Assembly (NCBI GenBank): GCA_965263285.1
Contig: CBDHHD010000004.1
Location: 620,001-684,000 of the forward strand
Direction: 5' to 3'
Origin: JASGCP01 sp965263285
Lineage (GTDB): Bacteria > Bacteroidota > Bacteroidia > Chitinophagales > Chitinophagaceae
DNA length: 64,000 nucleotides
Within the stretch, counting starts at the first letter, position 1. Each line of letters starts with the position of its first letter. The notes beneath the pieces are model-generated. The model worked only from the letters and a program-made list of their open reading frames with translations, was not told the origin of the DNA and ran no database searches. The translations under genes and the position numbers were made by a program. Below are positions 14,687 to 23,668 of this stretch, in pieces.

Positions 14687-17068
14687 ATGGAAGCAAATAC
14701 ACTATTACACATAACAGAAGAAAAGATATCTTTTGACGACTTTACACAAACTGTTATTCATGATTACTACATGGCATATTTAAGTCGTTGCGTGAGTCTA
14801 TTAGGCAGAAAAGAAGTACTTTCAGGAAAAGCAAAATTCGGCGTATTTGGAGATGGACTAGAAGTTACACAAATTGCTATGGCAAAACAATTTCAACCAG
14901 GCGATTTTAGAGCAGGATACTATCGAGATCAAACCTTCATGTTTGCATCAGAATTAGCTACTCCTAAAGACTTTTTTGCGCAATTATATGCCGATCATCA
15001 ATTTGACCCATTTAGTCATGGCCGACAAATGAATTCTCATTTCTCTACCCCTTTTATTGATAAAGAAGGAAATTGGTTACCATTAGTCAATACCAAAAAC
15101 ATATCCTCTGATGTATCTCCAACAGCCGGACAAATGCCAAGAGCATTAGGATTAGCATTTGCTAGTAAATGCTTTCGTAACACCCCTGAATTAGCTTCCT
15201 ACACAACGCTTTCTAACCACGGCAACGAGATATGCTTTTGTACCATTGGAGACGCGAGCACAAGTGAAGGCGTATTTTTTGAAACACTTCAATCGGCTGC
15301 TATTCATCAAGTACCCTTAGCCGTATTTGTATATGATAATGGATATGGCATTTCTGTACCCAAACACCTCCAAACCATTAAATCATCTATTAGTGAAGCG
15401 TTAAAAGGATTTCAAAAAGAAAAAAACACAAATGGAATAGATATTTACACGGTAAAGGCTTGGGACTATGCAGCCCAATGCGCCCTATTTGAAACCGCTT
15501 TACAAAAAGTAAGAAAAGAACATATCCCTGCTTTATTTCATATAGAAGAAGTTACCCAACCACAAGGGCACTCCACTTCAGGTAGCCACGAACGATACAA
15601 AGATACCACCCGATTACATTGGGAACGAGAATGGGATAGTATAAAAAAAATGAAAGAATGGATATTAATGAATGCACTAACAACAGAAGAAACATTAGAG
15701 GCTATAGAACATAAAGCAAAAAAACAAGCAACAGAAGAAAAAAATGCAGCATGGCAACAATTCAACACTCCGCTCCTCCAACAAAAAAAAGTAGTTCTAG
15801 ACTTAATTAAATCAACTTGTAGCAGCCAATTAAACAAGATGCCTTCTGAATTATCAGAAAAAATAATTGCATTATCTAAAAACAACGAACCTATTGAAAA
15901 AGATTTTATACAACTATTATACCAAGTTATTTACCAATACCCTAGTATATCTGCCCCCCTAGAAGAAATGTACCAATCTATTACAAACAATTGTAAGCCT
16001 ATTTATAACCGTTTTACACATCAAGAAAACAAAAAAGCAATACAACATATTCAAGCCGTTCCAGCTACATACGATATAAATGCACCCCTATTAAATGGCT
16101 TTGAAATACTCAACTCTTATTTTGATACCCTCTTTAAAAACAATCCATTGGTTTTTGCTTTTGGTGAAGATGTAGGAAAAATAGGAGATGTTAACCAAGG
16201 CTTCATGGGATTACAAAAAAAATACTCTACCAATCGCATCTTCGACACAGGCATTTGCGAAAACGCAATAGTTGGCAAAGCATTAGGTATGGCTATGCGC
16301 GGACTAAGACCTATTGCCGAAATACAATACCTCGACTATATGTTTTATCCTATGCAAACACTTGTTGATGATGTAGCTACATTACATTATCGTAGCGCAG
16401 GCACACAAACAGCCCCCTTAATTATTAGAACAAGAGGCCATCGCTTAGAAGGAATTTGGCATAGCGGATCATATATATCTCCTTTAATACATAGCTTACG
16501 AGGTATGCATATTTGCGTACCTCGTAATATGGTACAAGCAATAGGAATGTACAATTGCTTGCTAAAAGGGAATGATCCAGGCATGATTATAGAATGCTTA
16601 AACGGCTATCGCTTAAAAGAACAACTTCCTAACAACTTATTATCTTTAACCATTCCATTAGGAGTGCCCGAGATTATACAAGAAGGAAGCGATATTACTA
16701 TTGTATCTTATGGATCCATACTACACATTATCGAAGAAGCCATTCATCAACTCAAACAACAAAATATCTCTTGTGAATTAATTGATGTACAAACATTACT
16801 CCCATTTGACACCCAACATATCATTCTACAATCATTAAAAAAAACAAATAGAATCTTATTTATAGACGAAGATATGGACCATGCTACCACGGCTTATATG
16901 TTTGCTGAGGTATTAGAAAAACAAGGAGGTTTCAAATGGTTAGACGCTACTCCTCGTACACTCAGCTCGCAACCTCATAGACCTGCATACGGAAACAATG
17001 GAGATTATTTTTCTAAACCCAACCTCGAATCAATTATAAATATGATTCAATTAGTTGTAAAAGAATAA
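14687..17068 (+). CDS. Fused alpha/beta E1 component of a 2-oxoacid (probably branched-chain) dehydrogenase
   Basis: Thiamine-diphosphate E1 that decarboxylates 2-oxoacids and loads the acyl group on E2 lipoate. The 793-aa protein joins both E1 subunits in one chain. The alpha part (about 1-400) holds the ThDP motif GDASTSEGVFFETLQSAA...YDNGYGISVP and an RYKDTTR phosphorylation-loop-like region. The beta part (about 455-793) has FAFGEDVGKIGDVNQGF, ICENAIVGKALGMAMRGLRPIAEIQYLDY and the C-terminal transketolase domain. Such fusions are common in Bacteroidota. The E3 (lpd, 19839) is 3 kb away on the opposite strand; E2 is not in this window. pyrD follows 15 bp downstream. Confidence 0.9.
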   Translation: MEANTLLHITEEKISFDDFTQTVIHDYYMAYLSRCVSLLGRKEVLSGKAKFGVFGDGLEVTQIAMAKQFQPGDFRAGYYRDQTFMFASELATPKDFFAQLYADHQFDPFSHGRQMNSHFSTPFIDKEGNWLPLVNTKNISSDVSPTAGQMPRALGLAFASKCFRNTPELASYTTLSNHGNEICFCTIGDASTSEGVFFETLQSAAIHQVPLAVFVYDNGYGISVPKHLQTIKSSISEALKGFQKEKNTNGIDIYTVKAWDYAAQCALFETALQKVRKEHIPALFHIEEVTQPQGHSTSGSHERYKDTTRLHWEREWDSIKKMKEWILMNALTTEETLEAIEHKAKKQATEEKNAAWQQFNTPLLQQKKVVLDLIKSTCSSQLNKMPSELSEKIIALSKNNEPIEKDFIQLLYQVIYQYPSISAPLEEMYQSITNNCKPIYNRFTHQENKKAIQHIQAVPATYDINAPLLNGFEILNSYFDTLFKNNPLVFAFGEDVGKIGDVNQGFMGLQKKYSTNRIFDTGICENAIVGKALGMAMRGLRPIAEIQYLDYMFYPMQTLVDDVATLHYRSAGTQTAPLIIRTRGHRLEGIWHSGSYISPLIHSLRGMHICVPRNMVQAIGMYNCLLKGNDPGMIIECLNGYRLKEQLPNNLLSLTIPLGVPEIIQEGSDITIVSYGSILHIIEEAIHQLKQQNISCELIDVQTLLPFDTQHIILQSLKKTNRILFIDEDMDHATTAYMFAEVLEKQGGFKWLDATPRTLSSQPHRPAYGNNGDYFSKPNLESIINMIQLVVKE

Positions 17069-17083
17069 AAATCTAATCCATAT

Positions 17084-18094
17084 ATGCTCTACCCTATTCT
17101 TCGAAAAATATTATTTCGTCTCCCTCCCGAAACAACACACGCCCTTGCTATGAGAGGATTGAGTTCCTTCCCCCTTTTTTCATACACTCCTCCTTCAGCT
17201 TGGCAAAAAAAACTAATGGGACTTACCTTCTCCAACCCTATTGGATTAGGAGCAGGGTTTGATAAAAACGCATGCTACTTACAACCTCTATCAAAGTTAG
17301 GATTTGGATTCATAGAAATAGGTACGGTAACTCCTCTCCCTCAAATAGGCAATCCATCCCCTCGCCTCTTTAGATTACCTCAAGATAACGCTCTCATCAA
17401 TAGAATGGGCTTTAACAACGACGGAGCCCAAGCCATTCAAAAAAGACTATCTATCTATAGAGAAAAATCAACTTCCTCCATGATCATTGGTGGTAATATA
17501 GGCAAAAATAAACAAACAACTAATGAAAATGCTATAGAAGATTACAACACATGCTTTTCTATCCTCCATGAAGTAGTTGATTATTTTGTTGTAAATGTAA
17601 GCTCACCTAATACACCTGGGTTAAGACAACTACAAGAAGTGCAAGCACTAAAAAAAATCCTTTGCTCCTTGCAAAACATCAACCATGGTAAAGCAAGCAT
17701 AAAACCTATTCTATTGAAAATATCACCCGACCTAGAACCTCTAGCACTAATAGATATTACACAACTCTTAATCGACATACATATGGATGGAATTATTGTT
17801 AGCAACACCTCTATTCAAAGAAACAATTTACTCACTAACCCTACTACTATCCATCGTATAGGAGCAGGAGGCTTAAGCGGAAAGCCTATTTATACATTAA
17901 GCAATGACGCACTGTCTCTTATATCACAACAAGCTAAAAAAAGACTAACCATTATCGCAAGCGGAGGAGTATTTAATGCTACTCATGCCAAACACAAAAT
18001 GCACCTAGGAGCCGATCTAATACAAGTATGGACAGGATTTATATACCAAGGCCCTGCAATTGTAAAGCAAATATTATCAAAATGGAACGAATAA
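17084..18094 (+). CDS. pyrD: Dihydroorotate dehydrogenase (quinone), class 2
   Basis: Oxidises dihydroorotate to orotate in pyrimidine synthesis, passing electrons to membrane quinone through FMN. Its 336-aa length and N-terminal amphipathic extension (about residues 1-45, LYPILRKILFRLPPETTHAL) mark the membrane-associated class 2. Signatures: NPIGLGAGFDKNA, FIEIGTVTPLPQIGNPSPRLFRL, NRMGFNN, and the active-site NVSSPNTPGLRQLQ with serine as catalytic base. The FMN-binding IIASGGVFNATHA lies near the C-terminus. It follows the E1 gene by 15 bp and may be co-transcribed. Confidence 0.96.
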   Translation: MLYPILRKILFRLPPETTHALAMRGLSSFPLFSYTPPSAWQKKLMGLTFSNPIGLGAGFDKNACYLQPLSKLGFGFIEIGTVTPLPQIGNPSPRLFRLPQDNALINRMGFNNDGAQAIQKRLSIYREKSTSSMIIGGNIGKNKQTTNENAIEDYNTCFSILHEVVDYFVVNVSSPNTPGLRQLQEVQALKKILCSLQNINHGKASIKPILLKISPDLEPLALIDITQLLIDIHMDGIIVSNTSIQRNNLLTNPTTIHRIGAGGLSGKPIYTLSNDALSLISQQAKKRLTIIASGGVFNATHAKHKMHLGADLIQVWTGFIYQGPAIVKQILSKWNE

Positions 18095-18120
18095 TTCCTA
18101 CTCATTTTTTAAACATACGC

Positions 18121-18810
18121 TTATACTGTCTTATTAATATCTTCTCCTTTAATTACATCAAATTGAAATCCTTTTAATATAAAATAAGGCAATATACGAT
18201 GTAACAAATCAACTGTTCTATCTATACATTTATAATTGTCATGAAACAAAATAATATCCCCTGCTTTTGTATACCGAAGCAAATGTTGATAACATGATTC
18301 TAAAGAACGATTAAAAAAAATATCACCACTTATCACTTTCCCCAACACAATATAAGATCCTATTTTTTTTACTATTTTACGATTCATATATTCAGGCAAG
18401 ATAATATAAGGAGGTCTAAATAAATTAGACTGTATAATTGATTGTGCCTTCTCAACATTTTCTATATACGCTCTATCTGAAACTTTCATATAATTTACAT
18501 GGGAAAAAGTATGGTTCCCTACCCTATGACCCTCATTAATAATAGACTGATATATATCAGAATATTGCAACACATTATTCCCCACACAAAAAAAAGTTGC
18601 TTTAATATGATACGAATTTAATATCTCTAATATAACGAGAGTTCCCTTCGCAGTGGGACCATCGTCAAATGTAAGATATAGTTTTTTTTGACCATTAGGC
18701 ATCTCCCATACATTAGAGGGGAATAGCCACTTCACCAATCTGTATTTTGCTTGATACAACAAGATATTATGCTTTAAGAACAAATTAAAAAGTCCTACCT
18801 CAACCAGCAA
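18121..18810 (-). CDS. Polysaccharide deacetylase (NodB-type)
   Basis: Carbohydrate esterase family 4 fold removing N- or O-acetyl groups from polysaccharide. The 229-aa product has the canonical motifs: TFDDGPT (catalytic base and metal Asp), NHTFSHVN (HxxxH metal site), RPPY, and GDIILFHDN with the catalytic histidine. No ATG lies near the 5' end, so the start is uncertain: the TTG at 18810, 1 bp from the upstream stop codon, or a TTG about 15 codons later, just before LYQAKYRLVKWLFP, where related proteins begin. There is no clear signal peptide, and the substrate is unknown. It follows the rhomboid-like gene. Confidence 0.88.
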   Translation of the reverse strand: MLVEVGLFNLFLKHNILLYQAKYRLVKWLFPSNVWEMPNGQKKLYLTFDDGPTAKGTLVILEILNSYHIKATFFCVGNNVLQYSDIYQSIINEGHRVGNHTFSHVNYMKVSDRAYIENVEKAQSIIQSNLFRPPYIILPEYMNRKIVKKIGSYIVLGKVISGDIFFNRSLESCYQHLLRYTKAGDIILFHDNYKCIDRTVDLLHRILPYFILKGFQFDVIKGEDINKTV

Positions 18811-18811
18811 A

Positions 18812-19741
18812 TTAGTAATAAGTTTCTAAGAATTTCTTTTCCTCATCACTAAGAGAATGATATCCCCCTTTTAAATTCATTTTATCTAATATCATATTTA
18901 ATTGCTCTTCTCTTGTAAATATTTCTACATCATTACCCTTTTTTTTTGTCGTATGATAATGAGCAGTATAAAAATCATTAGCTGTATATTTGGATAAGTT
19001 TTTTTTTCTTTGATATCTTTGGTTCTGAGGATTAAATGCTGTTGAAATATATGAAATAACCTCATGCATCCATGCCCCTATATCATAACCTTTAGTTCTA
19101 ATAAGCCAGATATAACCATATCCTACTAAACAGCCTATTATATAGGCTACTATTGTAGGAACTCCCTGACTAAAAGCATATTTAAAATTAAGAATAGCAA
19201 AAAAAGATGTTACCACCCAAACAGGAATTCCTCCTAAAACAAATGGAAACATTTTATACTTAGGAGAAATAGTTGCACTAGCAAAAGAAATAGCTAAAAG
19301 AGGGACTTGAGGTCCTATAAGTGCCATGTTCAAATTTATCTTTAAAAAAAACGACACACAAACAAAGAAAAGTCCACTGATCAATGTGCTATATATATAT
19401 ATAGGCATTAATTTTCGTTTACCCGAAAGATCTTGCAATATAGAACCAAAAAACCACAACGACACCATAGTGCCTACAAATGGCCAAACAGTATACACCC
19501 CAAAAGGGTATAAAACAATGGTCCAAAAATAAGAGAACGAACCCAATACATGTGGAGATAAAGAAAAATAAGGCAAAACCGTAGTAGAAAAATCATTTAC
19601 ACTACTATTAATAGCCATACTAAGATACAAAAACCCTAATATGACGAAAAAAACAGCATGTATAGCAAATAAAGTTATTAACCCCTCATATTTCTCTGCC
19701 CAAGAGATCTTCTTATACATTTCTTCATCTCTATACGACAT
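18812..19741 (-). CDS. Rhomboid-fold membrane protein lacking catalytic residues (pseudoprotease)
   Basis: This 309-aa polytopic protein has about six hydrophobic segments between residues 20 and 215. The C-terminal tail ends LDKMNLKGGYHSLSDEEKKF, the short motif that caps many Bacteroidota rhomboid proteases. The overall layout (WFFGSILQDLSGKRKLMPIYIYSTLISG, then a strand-like LIGP stretch) also matches rhomboids. However, where the catalytic GxSG should be the sequence reads MALIGPQVPLL, and where AHLGG is expected it reads VAYIIGCLVGYGY. Neither serine nor histidine is present, so it is probably an inactive rhomboid-like protein. Its function is not inferable. The polysaccharide deacetylase gene follows immediately. 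Confidence 0.75.
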   Translation of the reverse strand: MSYRDEEMYKKISWAEKYEGLITLFAIHAVFFVILGFLYLSMAINSSVNDFSTTVLPYFSLSPHVLGSFSYFWTIVLYPFGVYTVWPFVGTMVSLWFFGSILQDLSGKRKLMPIYIYSTLISGLFFVCVSFFLKINLNMALIGPQVPLLAISFASATISPKYKMFPFVLGGIPVWVVTSFFAILNFKYAFSQGVPTIVAYIIGCLVGYGYIWLIRTKGYDIGAWMHEVISYISTAFNPQNQRYQRKKNLSKYTANDFYTAHYHTTKKKGNDVEIFTREEQLNMILDKMNLKGGYHSLSDEEKKFLETYY

Positions 19742-19838
19742 AAATAAAATATTAAATTAATATATTTTTTTATTGATAACGCAACAAGCTATCATTATCA
19801 ATCCATTCATAAAATTAAACACATATCAACCACTCTAT

Positions 19839-21248
19839 TTATATATCAATAGCCTCTCCGTACGCTTGTGCCGTAGCCTCTTTAATGCCCTCGCTCATCG
19901 TAGGATGGGGATGAATAGCATGTAATATTTCATGGGCGGTAGTTTCTAATTTTCTTGCTACCACGATTTCGGCTATCATTTCTGTAACATTAGATCCAAT
20001 CATGTGACATCCTAACAACTCTCCATATTTTGCATCATAAATAATTTTTACAAATCCTTCTGTGGCCCCTGATGCAGAAGCCTTCCCACTAGCCACAAAT
20101 GGAAATTTGCCCACTTTTATATTATATCCTGCTTTTTTAGCACCCTCTTCTGTATACCCCACACTTGCAATTTCAGGACTACAATAGGTACACCCAGGCA
20201 CATTATTGTACTGAATAGGCTCAGGTTTATGTTGATATTTCTTCTCTGTATATCCTATATGTTCTGCCGCTACAATACCTTCTTTACTTGCTACATGTGC
20301 CAGCGCTTGCCCTGGTGAGCAATCTCCAATAGCATAAATAGACGACATACTCGTTTGTTGGTATTCATTTACTACAATCTTACCTTTATCTACTTGAATT
20401 TTATTCTCCTCCAATCCAATATTTTCTATATTTGCCACCACCCCAACTGCACTTAACACTATATCAGTATCCATTGTAAACAAGGTACCATCTTGTTTTT
20501 TCACATGTACTTTTACTTCACCATTCACAGTTTCTACTCTCTCTACAGACGACTGTGTATATATCTCCATACCCTGCTTCTTATATTGTTTTTCTAATTC
20601 TTTAGACACCTCCTCATCTTCAATAGGAACTATACGAGGCAAAAATTCAACTATCGTCACCTTGGTTCCCAAGCTATTATAAAAGTATGCAAATTCTATT
20701 CCAATAGCCCCGCTACCTACCACAACCATTCGTTTAGGCTGTTGTTCAAGCGACATTGCTTCTCTATAACCAATCACTTTTTGACCATCTTGCTTTAAGT
20801 TAGGCAACTCTTTACTTCTTCCCCCCGTTGCAATAATAATATACTTTGAAGTAAGCACTTTCTTAGATTGATCAGACATAGTCACTTCTACTTGACCTTC
20901 TGATTTTATTTTACCATAGCCCATTATCACCTCTATCTTATTCTTCTTCATCAAATAAGTAATTCCTTTACTCATTTTATCTGCCACCCCCCTGCTTCGC
21001 TTAACAATAGCATTAAAATCTGTTACGCAATTACCTACTTTAATTCCATATTGATCACTATGCTTTATATATTCATATACTTGCGCACTTTTTAATAGGG
21101 CTTTCGTTGGAATACAACCCCAGTTTAAGCAAACACCCCCTAAACTTTCTTTTTCTACAATCGCCACCTTAAAACCTAATTGAGCAGAACGAATAGCAGC
21201 CGGATAACCTCCAGGGCCACTTCCAATAACAATTATATCAAAATTCAT
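19839..21248 (-). CDS. lpdA: Dihydrolipoyl dehydrogenase (E3)
   Basis: FAD enzyme that reoxidises dihydrolipoamide for 2-oxoacid dehydrogenases and the glycine cleavage system. 469 aa, full length. FAD-binding VIGSGPGGYPAAIRSAQLG at the N-terminus; redox disulphide in GGVCLNWGCIPTKALL; NAD-binding VVGSGAIGIEFAYFYNSLG; second FAD motif YAIGDCSPGQALAHVASKEG; C-terminal HPHPTMSEG providing the catalytic His-Glu. It follows rpoZ by 26 bp, probably in the bamD-rpoZ transcript. It is the natural E3 partner of the E1 at 14687. Confidence 0.97.
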   Translation of the reverse strand: MNFDIIVIGSGPGGYPAAIRSAQLGFKVAIVEKESLGGVCLNWGCIPTKALLKSAQVYEYIKHSDQYGIKVGNCVTDFNAIVKRSRGVADKMSKGITYLMKKNKIEVIMGYGKIKSEGQVEVTMSDQSKKVLTSKYIIIATGGRSKELPNLKQDGQKVIGYREAMSLEQQPKRMVVVGSGAIGIEFAYFYNSLGTKVTIVEFLPRIVPIEDEEVSKELEKQYKKQGMEIYTQSSVERVETVNGEVKVHVKKQDGTLFTMDTDIVLSAVGVVANIENIGLEENKIQVDKGKIVVNEYQQTSMSSIYAIGDCSPGQALAHVASKEGIVAAEHIGYTEKKYQHKPEPIQYNNVPGCTYCSPEIASVGYTEEGAKKAGYNIKVGKFPFVASGKASASGATEGFVKIIYDAKYGELLGCHMIGSNVTEMIAEIVVARKLETTAHEILHAIHPHPTMSEGIKEATAQAYGEAIDI

Positions 21249-21274
21249 AAAAAAAAAATTAACTGTTAAAAATA

Positions 21275-21655
21275 TTATTTATACAAACTCATAGAATCGT
21301 TTAATTTAAAATATATTTTATCTTCTGAAAATTCTTGTATCGCCAATAAAGTAGGATGAGGTAATTTCTCGTATGATTTAGATACTTCAATGCGTTCTTT
21401 ATTTTCTTGTACTTCCTCTAAATTATCGTTATGTATATTAAAATATTTCAAACTATCATTTAATTCTTCTTTAATATCTCTACTAATTTGATCAGCTCGC
21501 TTTGCAAGAATTGCAATCATACAATATACATTCTCTTTCTCTCCTATACTCTCTACGGTTACTTTCTTTTGTAAATCATTCAAATCTCTTGTTTGAATTT
21601 CATTGGCAATTGTAATATTTAAATTAATTACTTTTGGAACTTTGTTGTTGCTCAT
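21275..21655 (-). CDS. rpoZ: RNA polymerase omega subunit (Bacteroidota type)
   Basis: A small RNA polymerase subunit that supports beta' folding. The 126-aa product carries the segment typical of Bacteroidota omega: ENVYCMIAILAKRADQISRDIKEEL (equivalent to the family's NxYExIVIxxKRAxQI) and KERIEVSKSYEKLPHPTLLAIQEF. The start codon lies within the end of bamD, overlapping it by 32 bp, so translation is probably coupled. The bamD-rpoZ order is widespread in this phylum and supports the call. Confidence 0.9.
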   Translation of the reverse strand: MSNNKVPKVINLNITIANEIQTRDLNDLQKKVTVESIGEKENVYCMIAILAKRADQISRDIKEELNDSLKYFNIHNDNLEEVQENKERIEVSKSYEKLPHPTLLAIQEFSEDKIYFKLNDSMSLYK

Positions 21656-22469
21656 GGTTAATATGATTTAATAATTGAATAGAAAAAATTTTATCATTTT
21701 GTATTTCTTTTAAATACTTGCTATTGGGATAATTAGCTATAAAATCATTACAAGCTGCTAATGCTTGCTCACATCGATCTTGCTGTTTAGATTCTAAACT
21801 ATTTTTTGCATATTTATAATAAGACAACACCACAAATCTCTTGTATTCATCGGCATGAGTAGATTCAGGGTAATTATCAATTAACTCATTAAAATAAATA
21901 GCTGCTGCCTTATAATACCCTAAATTGTAATACAACTTTGAGACATTATAATCTTTTGTTTCTAACATAGCATGACACTTATCTATAATATCAGTAGCCT
22001 GCTTAACATAAGAAGAATTAGGATAATTATTAATAAACGACTGTAATAGATCTACTGCTTTATTTGTATTTGTCTGATCTAAATCTCCCCCAGGGATTTG
22101 TAAAAAATAAGAATATGACCTATAAAATGCACATTCTTCAGACCTACTACTACTGGGAAATGTTTCTACAAAAGACTTAAATAAATTTTCTGCATTTAAA
22201 TAATCTTTTTGATAAAAAGCTGTAAAAGCATATTGATAAAATACTGTTTCAAAGCGGTTAGTACCTTTTAAAATAGGAAATAGATTTTCAAATAATAATT
22301 GTGCTTGGTAATATTTTTTTTTCGCATATAAGTCTTCCGCTGTATTATATTTTAAATCAACATCACTGCTCTTTAACACGCGTTCAAAATGCTGATTACA
22401 ACAAGAAAACGACAATATGATTACAAACAGCAAAAAAAATTCACCACACAATAATTTAAATTGACGCAT
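21624..22469 (-). CDS. bamD: Outer-membrane assembly lipoprotein BamD
   Basis: BamD is the TPR lipoprotein of the BAM complex that inserts beta-barrel proteins. The 281-aa product starts with a lipoprotein signal ending LSFSCC (lipobox cysteine about residue 23). TPR-like repeats follow: YNTAEDLYAKKKYYQAQLLFENL, FTAFYQKDYLNAENLFKSFVETFPSS, LLQSFINNYPNSSYV and YYKAAAIYFNELIDNYPES. A canonical promoter lies 18 bp upstream of the start codon (22487-22516), and the 3' end overlaps rpoZ. Confidence 0.9.
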   Translation of the reverse strand: MRQFKLLCGEFFLLFVIILSFSCCNQHFERVLKSSDVDLKYNTAEDLYAKKKYYQAQLLFENLFPILKGTNRFETVFYQYAFTAFYQKDYLNAENLFKSFVETFPSSSRSEECAFYRSYSYFLQIPGGDLDQTNTNKAVDLLQSFINNYPNSSYVKQATDIIDKCHAMLETKDYNVSKLYYNLGYYKAAAIYFNELIDNYPESTHADEYKRFVVLSYYKYAKNSLESKQQDRCEQALAACNDFIANYPNSKYLKEIQNDKIFSIQLLNHINHEQQQSSKSN

Positions 22470-22486
22470 ATTCGAATATAGAACGA

Positions 22487-22516
22487 CAAAGATACTACAT
22501 TTTAACCATATAGCAA
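22487..22516 (-). promoter_or_regulatory. Canonical promoter of bamD-rpoZ (TTG-N19-TATCTTTG)
   Basis: On the minus strand TTG (22516-22514) is followed after exactly 19 bp by TATCTTTG (22494-22487), an ideal match to the Bacteroidota -33/-7 promoter. It predicts initiation about 10 bp before the bamD ATG, so the leader is very short. Confidence 0.7.
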
Positions 22517-22533
22517 TTTTGAATTAGTTTTTG

Positions 22534-22873
22534 GGCTACATCTTTTCTTCGGGTACTAAGGGGTTTTTAATAAATGGCAACTACTCATGTATAGGTTCAT
22601 ACTCGTTTTTTATATCTTTTTCTTTCTTTTGTCTTGATACAAAAGAAAGAAACAAAGAAAAAATCAAGCCTGCAGATAAAGAGCTACAAAACTACGGCTC
22701 GCTACGCTAGCGAGAATGAAGGGGAGGCGGTGATAAAATTGAAAATTGAAAATTGAAAATTGAAAGTTTCATACTTATAATTATTCTATCATCCATACAC
22801 TTCATTAAACCTATGGAGTTAACTAAGTAGTTACAACTGTATTTCTCTTAGCACCTTAAAAAAGGATGTAGCC
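22534..22873. repeat. Truncated core copy with (GAAAATT)n insertion
   Basis: Left part intact from ggctacatcttttcttcggg through the TTTCTTTCTTTTGT hairpin and the GCTACGCTAGCGAGAATG arm to about 22735. It then runs into four tandem copies of GAAAATT (about 22738-22768). The right half is reduced to a degenerate tail ending aaaaaaggatgtagcc at 22873. No gene is seen in 22470-22942. Confidence 0.7.
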
Positions 22874-22942
22874 TACTTTTTTATATATTTATTTATTCAA
22901 TATTATTATATATCTTTACAAAAAATATTATTTTTTACATTT

Positions 22943-23632
22943 ATGAAAACGAAAAATATTTCCGTGGTTTGTTTTATAATTATATTAGCACTATTACAAT
23001 CTTGCGTTGCTACTCAAATTACCAATTCTTGGCAAGCAACAAACGCATACAATTTAAAATTCAACAAGGTAATGGTTATTTCACTTATGAATTTTCACTC
23101 CTATTATAATGAAGACCTATTAGAAGCTAGCGTAGTAAAAAAACTGAGAAGAATTGGTATTAATGCAATACCATCTAGTACTCTTTTTGGTCATAATCAT
23201 CAAAAAATAAAGCAAAATGAAGATAGTGCTTTTAGAATACTTAGAAAAAATAACATTGAAGCTGTATTCACGATAACTCTTCTATCAAAACAAAGGCAAA
23301 AAGATTATGTTCCTCCTGTATATGGATATGGCCCTGGATGGGGTTGGGGTGGTGGCTGGGGCGGTTGGGGTGGCTATTATTCAGGATATTGGAACAATAT
23401 CTATTCTCCTGGATATGTTGAAATAAATACAAACTACAATTTTCAAATAAGTTTATATAATGTAACCAATGATTCATTATTATATGCAAATGAAACCAAT
23501 AGCTTTAACCCTAATTCATTTGAACAAATAGCTAAACAAGAAGGAAGAATATTAGCACAAGACTTATTAAGTAATCATGTTTTTAGAAGACATAAAAGAC
23601 TTCGTCCTATACCTGATCCTACCATACAATAA
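22943..23632 (+). CDS. Putative lipoprotein with Gly/Trp-rich insert
   Basis: This 229-aa protein has a lipoprotein signal (MKTKNISVVCFIIILALLQSC), so it is probably anchored at the envelope by the lipidated cysteine at residue 21. The body (FNKVMVISLMNFHSYYNEDLLEAS, LRRIGINAIPSS, NNIEAVFTITLL) resembles the DUF4136/CsgG-like fold of small envelope lipoproteins, but that is only a resemblance. A low-complexity stretch of Gly, Trp and Tyr (about residues 130-152) interrupts it. The second domain, INTNYNFQISLYNVTNDSLLYANETNS, looks like beta strands. It stands alone between a core copy and ugd, and I cannot assign a function. Confidence 0.75.
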   Translation: MKTKNISVVCFIIILALLQSCVATQITNSWQATNAYNLKFNKVMVISLMNFHSYYNEDLLEASVVKKLRRIGINAIPSSTLFGHNHQKIKQNEDSAFRILRKNNIEAVFTITLLSKQRQKDYVPPVYGYGPGWGWGGGWGGWGGYYSGYWNNIYSPGYVEINTNYNFQISLYNVTNDSLLYANETNSFNPNSFEQIAKQEGRILAQDLLSNHVFRRHKRLRPIPDPTIQ

Positions 23633-23668
23633 AAATGGGTCAGTTATATTTAGTGTGACATCTTTTAT

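Noticed and set aside
23640..23662. gtcagttatatttagtgtgac as a family-A end
   Set aside because: Similar to GGCATAACTAAATTTAGTG but with several changes, no partner end and no element sequence beside it.
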